64,000 bases of DNA, taken from assembly GCF_014284275.1 (NCBI RefSeq), contig NZ_JACOFU010000006.1, positions 124,001-188,000 of the forward strand, written 5' to 3'. Of this stretch, positions 62,967 to 64,000 are shown in pieces. The number at the start of each line of letters is the position of its first letter. The stretch's first letter is position 1. This DNA is from Affinundibacterium amnicola. GTDB taxonomy: Bacteria > Pseudomonadota > Gammaproteobacteria > Burkholderiales > Burkholderiaceae_D. Under the pieces are notes generated by a model. It ran no database searches and had not been told where the DNA came from. It saw nothing but the letters and a program-made list of their open reading frames with translations. A program made the position numbers and the translations under genes.

Positions 62967-64000
62967 AAATCCGCCTGAAATTGTGAAAGTATCAGAAAAA
63001 AAATTGGCTGTGCAACTCTTGGTGCAAGCAGCGAAACCAGAAAAACGTCATGTCATCTTGGGCATCGTATTTCTATTTTTAGCTTCAGGGCTTGAAGCCT
63101 TGGGACCGATCTTAGGCAAGGCTTTCATCGACCATTATTTGCTTCCTCGGAATAAGGATATTTGGATGATGGCAGGTTTGCTGCTCGCCTTCGTTCTGAC
63201 TGGCTGGTGGGCGACTTGGCTGCGCTATTTGCAGTTGACGCGATTGGCTGGTGTGGCGATGCGCTCGGTGCGTCGTTTGCGTGAGCAGGTGTATGCACAT
63301 GTGTTGCGATTGCCGATGGCCTTCTTTGATAAAGCCATCACTGGACAATTAGTTAGTCGTGTGACTAACGACACCGAGGCGGTGAAAAATCTGTACGTGC
63401 AAGTCTTGTTCGTGATGTTGGATAGTTCTATCGTGGTACTTGGTGCTTTGATTGCGATGGCGTGGCTCGATTGGCGTTTGATGTTGATCGTCTTGATGTT
63501 GGTGCCAGCAGTCGTGGTGATCGTTTGGTTTTATCAACGCTGGAGTGCGCCAGCCGTGACTCGTGCGCGGCAGATGCGTAGCGAGATCAATGCCCAGGTA
63601 GCTGAAAGTATTAACGGCATGAGTGCGCTGCAGGCCTGCAATGCGGAACGCGGTTTTGGTGAACGTTTTGAAGCGACCAATCAAAAACATTATGTGGCGC
63701 GTGTTGATGAGTTACGTGCAAATGCTTGGTTACTGCGACCCGCCTTAGATTTACTTAATTCCTTGTTGCTGGTGATCGTGATTTTTGTCTTTGGACAACG
63801 CAGTTTTTCTGGCTTAGAGATCGGTATCTTGTACGCATTTGTCAGTTATATCGCGCGCGTGGTTGATCCCTTGATACAAATTACTTTGCAGTTCGGACAA
63901 ATTCAGCAAGCGGTGGTGTCAGCAGCGCGGGTGAATACCTTGTTACAAGAATCGACGGCCGTAAGCAAACAAAACGATGCCGAAATCAGTGAGGGCGCTT
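62956..64000 (+). CDS. mdlB: MdlB-type ABC exporter half-transporter (3' end outside window)
   Basis: Starts at ATG 62956, inside the end of mdlA, and runs open to the window end; 348 residues are visible. Five to six membrane helices appear (LGIVFLFLASGLEALGPILG is the first) with the coupling-helix segment QLVSRVTNDTEAVKNLY and AESINGMSALQACNAERGFGERF, as in ABC exporters. The ATPase domain lies beyond the window. With mdlA it makes the heterodimer. Confidence 0.92.
   Translation, partial: MQPKNPPEIVKVSEKKLAVQLLVQAAKPEKRHVILGIVFLFLASGLEALGPILGKAFIDHYLLPRNKDIWMMAGLLLAFVLTGWWATWLRYLQLTRLAGVAMRSVRRLREQVYAHVLRLPMAFFDKAITGQLVSRVTNDTEAVKNLYVQVLFVMLDSSIVVLGALIAMAWLDWRLMLIVLMLVPAVVVIVWFYQRWSAPAVTRARQMRSEINAQVAESINGMSALQACNAERGFGERFEATNQKHYVARVDELRANAWLLRPALDLLNSLLLVIVIFVFGQRSFSGLEIGILYAFVSYIARVVDPLIQITLQFGQIQQAVVSAARVNTLLQESTAVSKQNDAEISEGA

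Overview
The window is a dense chromosomal segment from a Gram-negative betaproteobacterium, most likely Burkholderiales and close to Oxalobacteraceae (an Undibacterium-like genome is my best guess). This rests on gene content and order read by eye: pilT/pilU divergent from yggS-proC, ubiA beside oxyR, phhA/hppD with a divergent Lrp regulator, tandem LpxL-type acyltransferases next to metK, and mdlAB. Base composition looks moderate, with no obvious plasmid, prophage, insertion sequence, rRNA, tRNA or CRISPR array. Nearly everything is housekeeping or metabolism, so the points of interest are local oddities.

Layout. 1-4336: thiamine operon thiC(partial)-thiS-thiG-thiD-thiE, interrupted between thiS and thiG by a DUF559 endonuclease-like gene and a large double-hairpin inverted repeat. 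4515-8732: a two-part response regulator, a Rieske oxygenase, a drug/metabolite exporter and a 3-mercaptopyruvate sulfurtransferase. 8809-13487 (mostly minus strand): ZIP metal transporter, DUF4124 protein, a HEAGH-motif protein, glutathione peroxidase, and the pilus retraction ATPases pilU and pilT. 13614-16068: yggS, proC and a RIO-type kinase. 16088-19279: YqjD/YqjE/YqjK-type envelope trio, ubiA, oxyR. 19575-26525: a LytTR two-component pair divergent from an ABC ATPase and a very large ABC-2 permease/M1 aminopeptidase fusion. 26585-33556: acetyltransferase, cyclophilin, DUF3422 protein, histone-deacetylase-family protein and a PatZ-like acyl-CoA synthetase/GNAT fusion.

33579-38560: XRE regulator, an MsrA homologue lacking its catalytic cysteine, pdxH, a hemerythrin protein, tcdA and a second DMT exporter. 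38606-43080: M48 peptidase remnant, metallophosphoesterase, a small Cys-rich ORF and an M16 peptidase. 43293-48702: SRAP/YedK, 5-formyl-THF cyclo-ligase, Slt transglycosylase, a GST and cca. 48834-54583: two stand-alone secreted PilJ-domain proteins around an orphan PstS-like protein and the tyrosine/phenylalanine degradation genes hppD-phhA with their Lrp-type regulator. 54676-64000: two LpxL-like acyltransferases, metK, an M14 amidase-like protein, a prolyl oligopeptidase and mdlA-mdlB (the latter cut by the window end).

How the genes work together: thiamine diphosphate synthesis (thi genes); twitching motility (pilT/U) with two secreted PilJ-type sensors elsewhere; reversible lysine acetylation (deacetylase next to PatZ-like enzyme); peroxide response (oxyR, glutathione peroxidase); Phe to Tyr to homogentisate (phhA, hppD); and envelope upkeep (Slt, LpxL-like, M14, UbiA). 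The best leads are the DUF559/palindrome unit in the thi operon, the Cys-to-Arg MsrA, the LytTR-linked ABC/M1 fusion, the paired PilJ proteins and the small CCxxC-ended ORF. All homology calls come from reading motifs; no database search was run.
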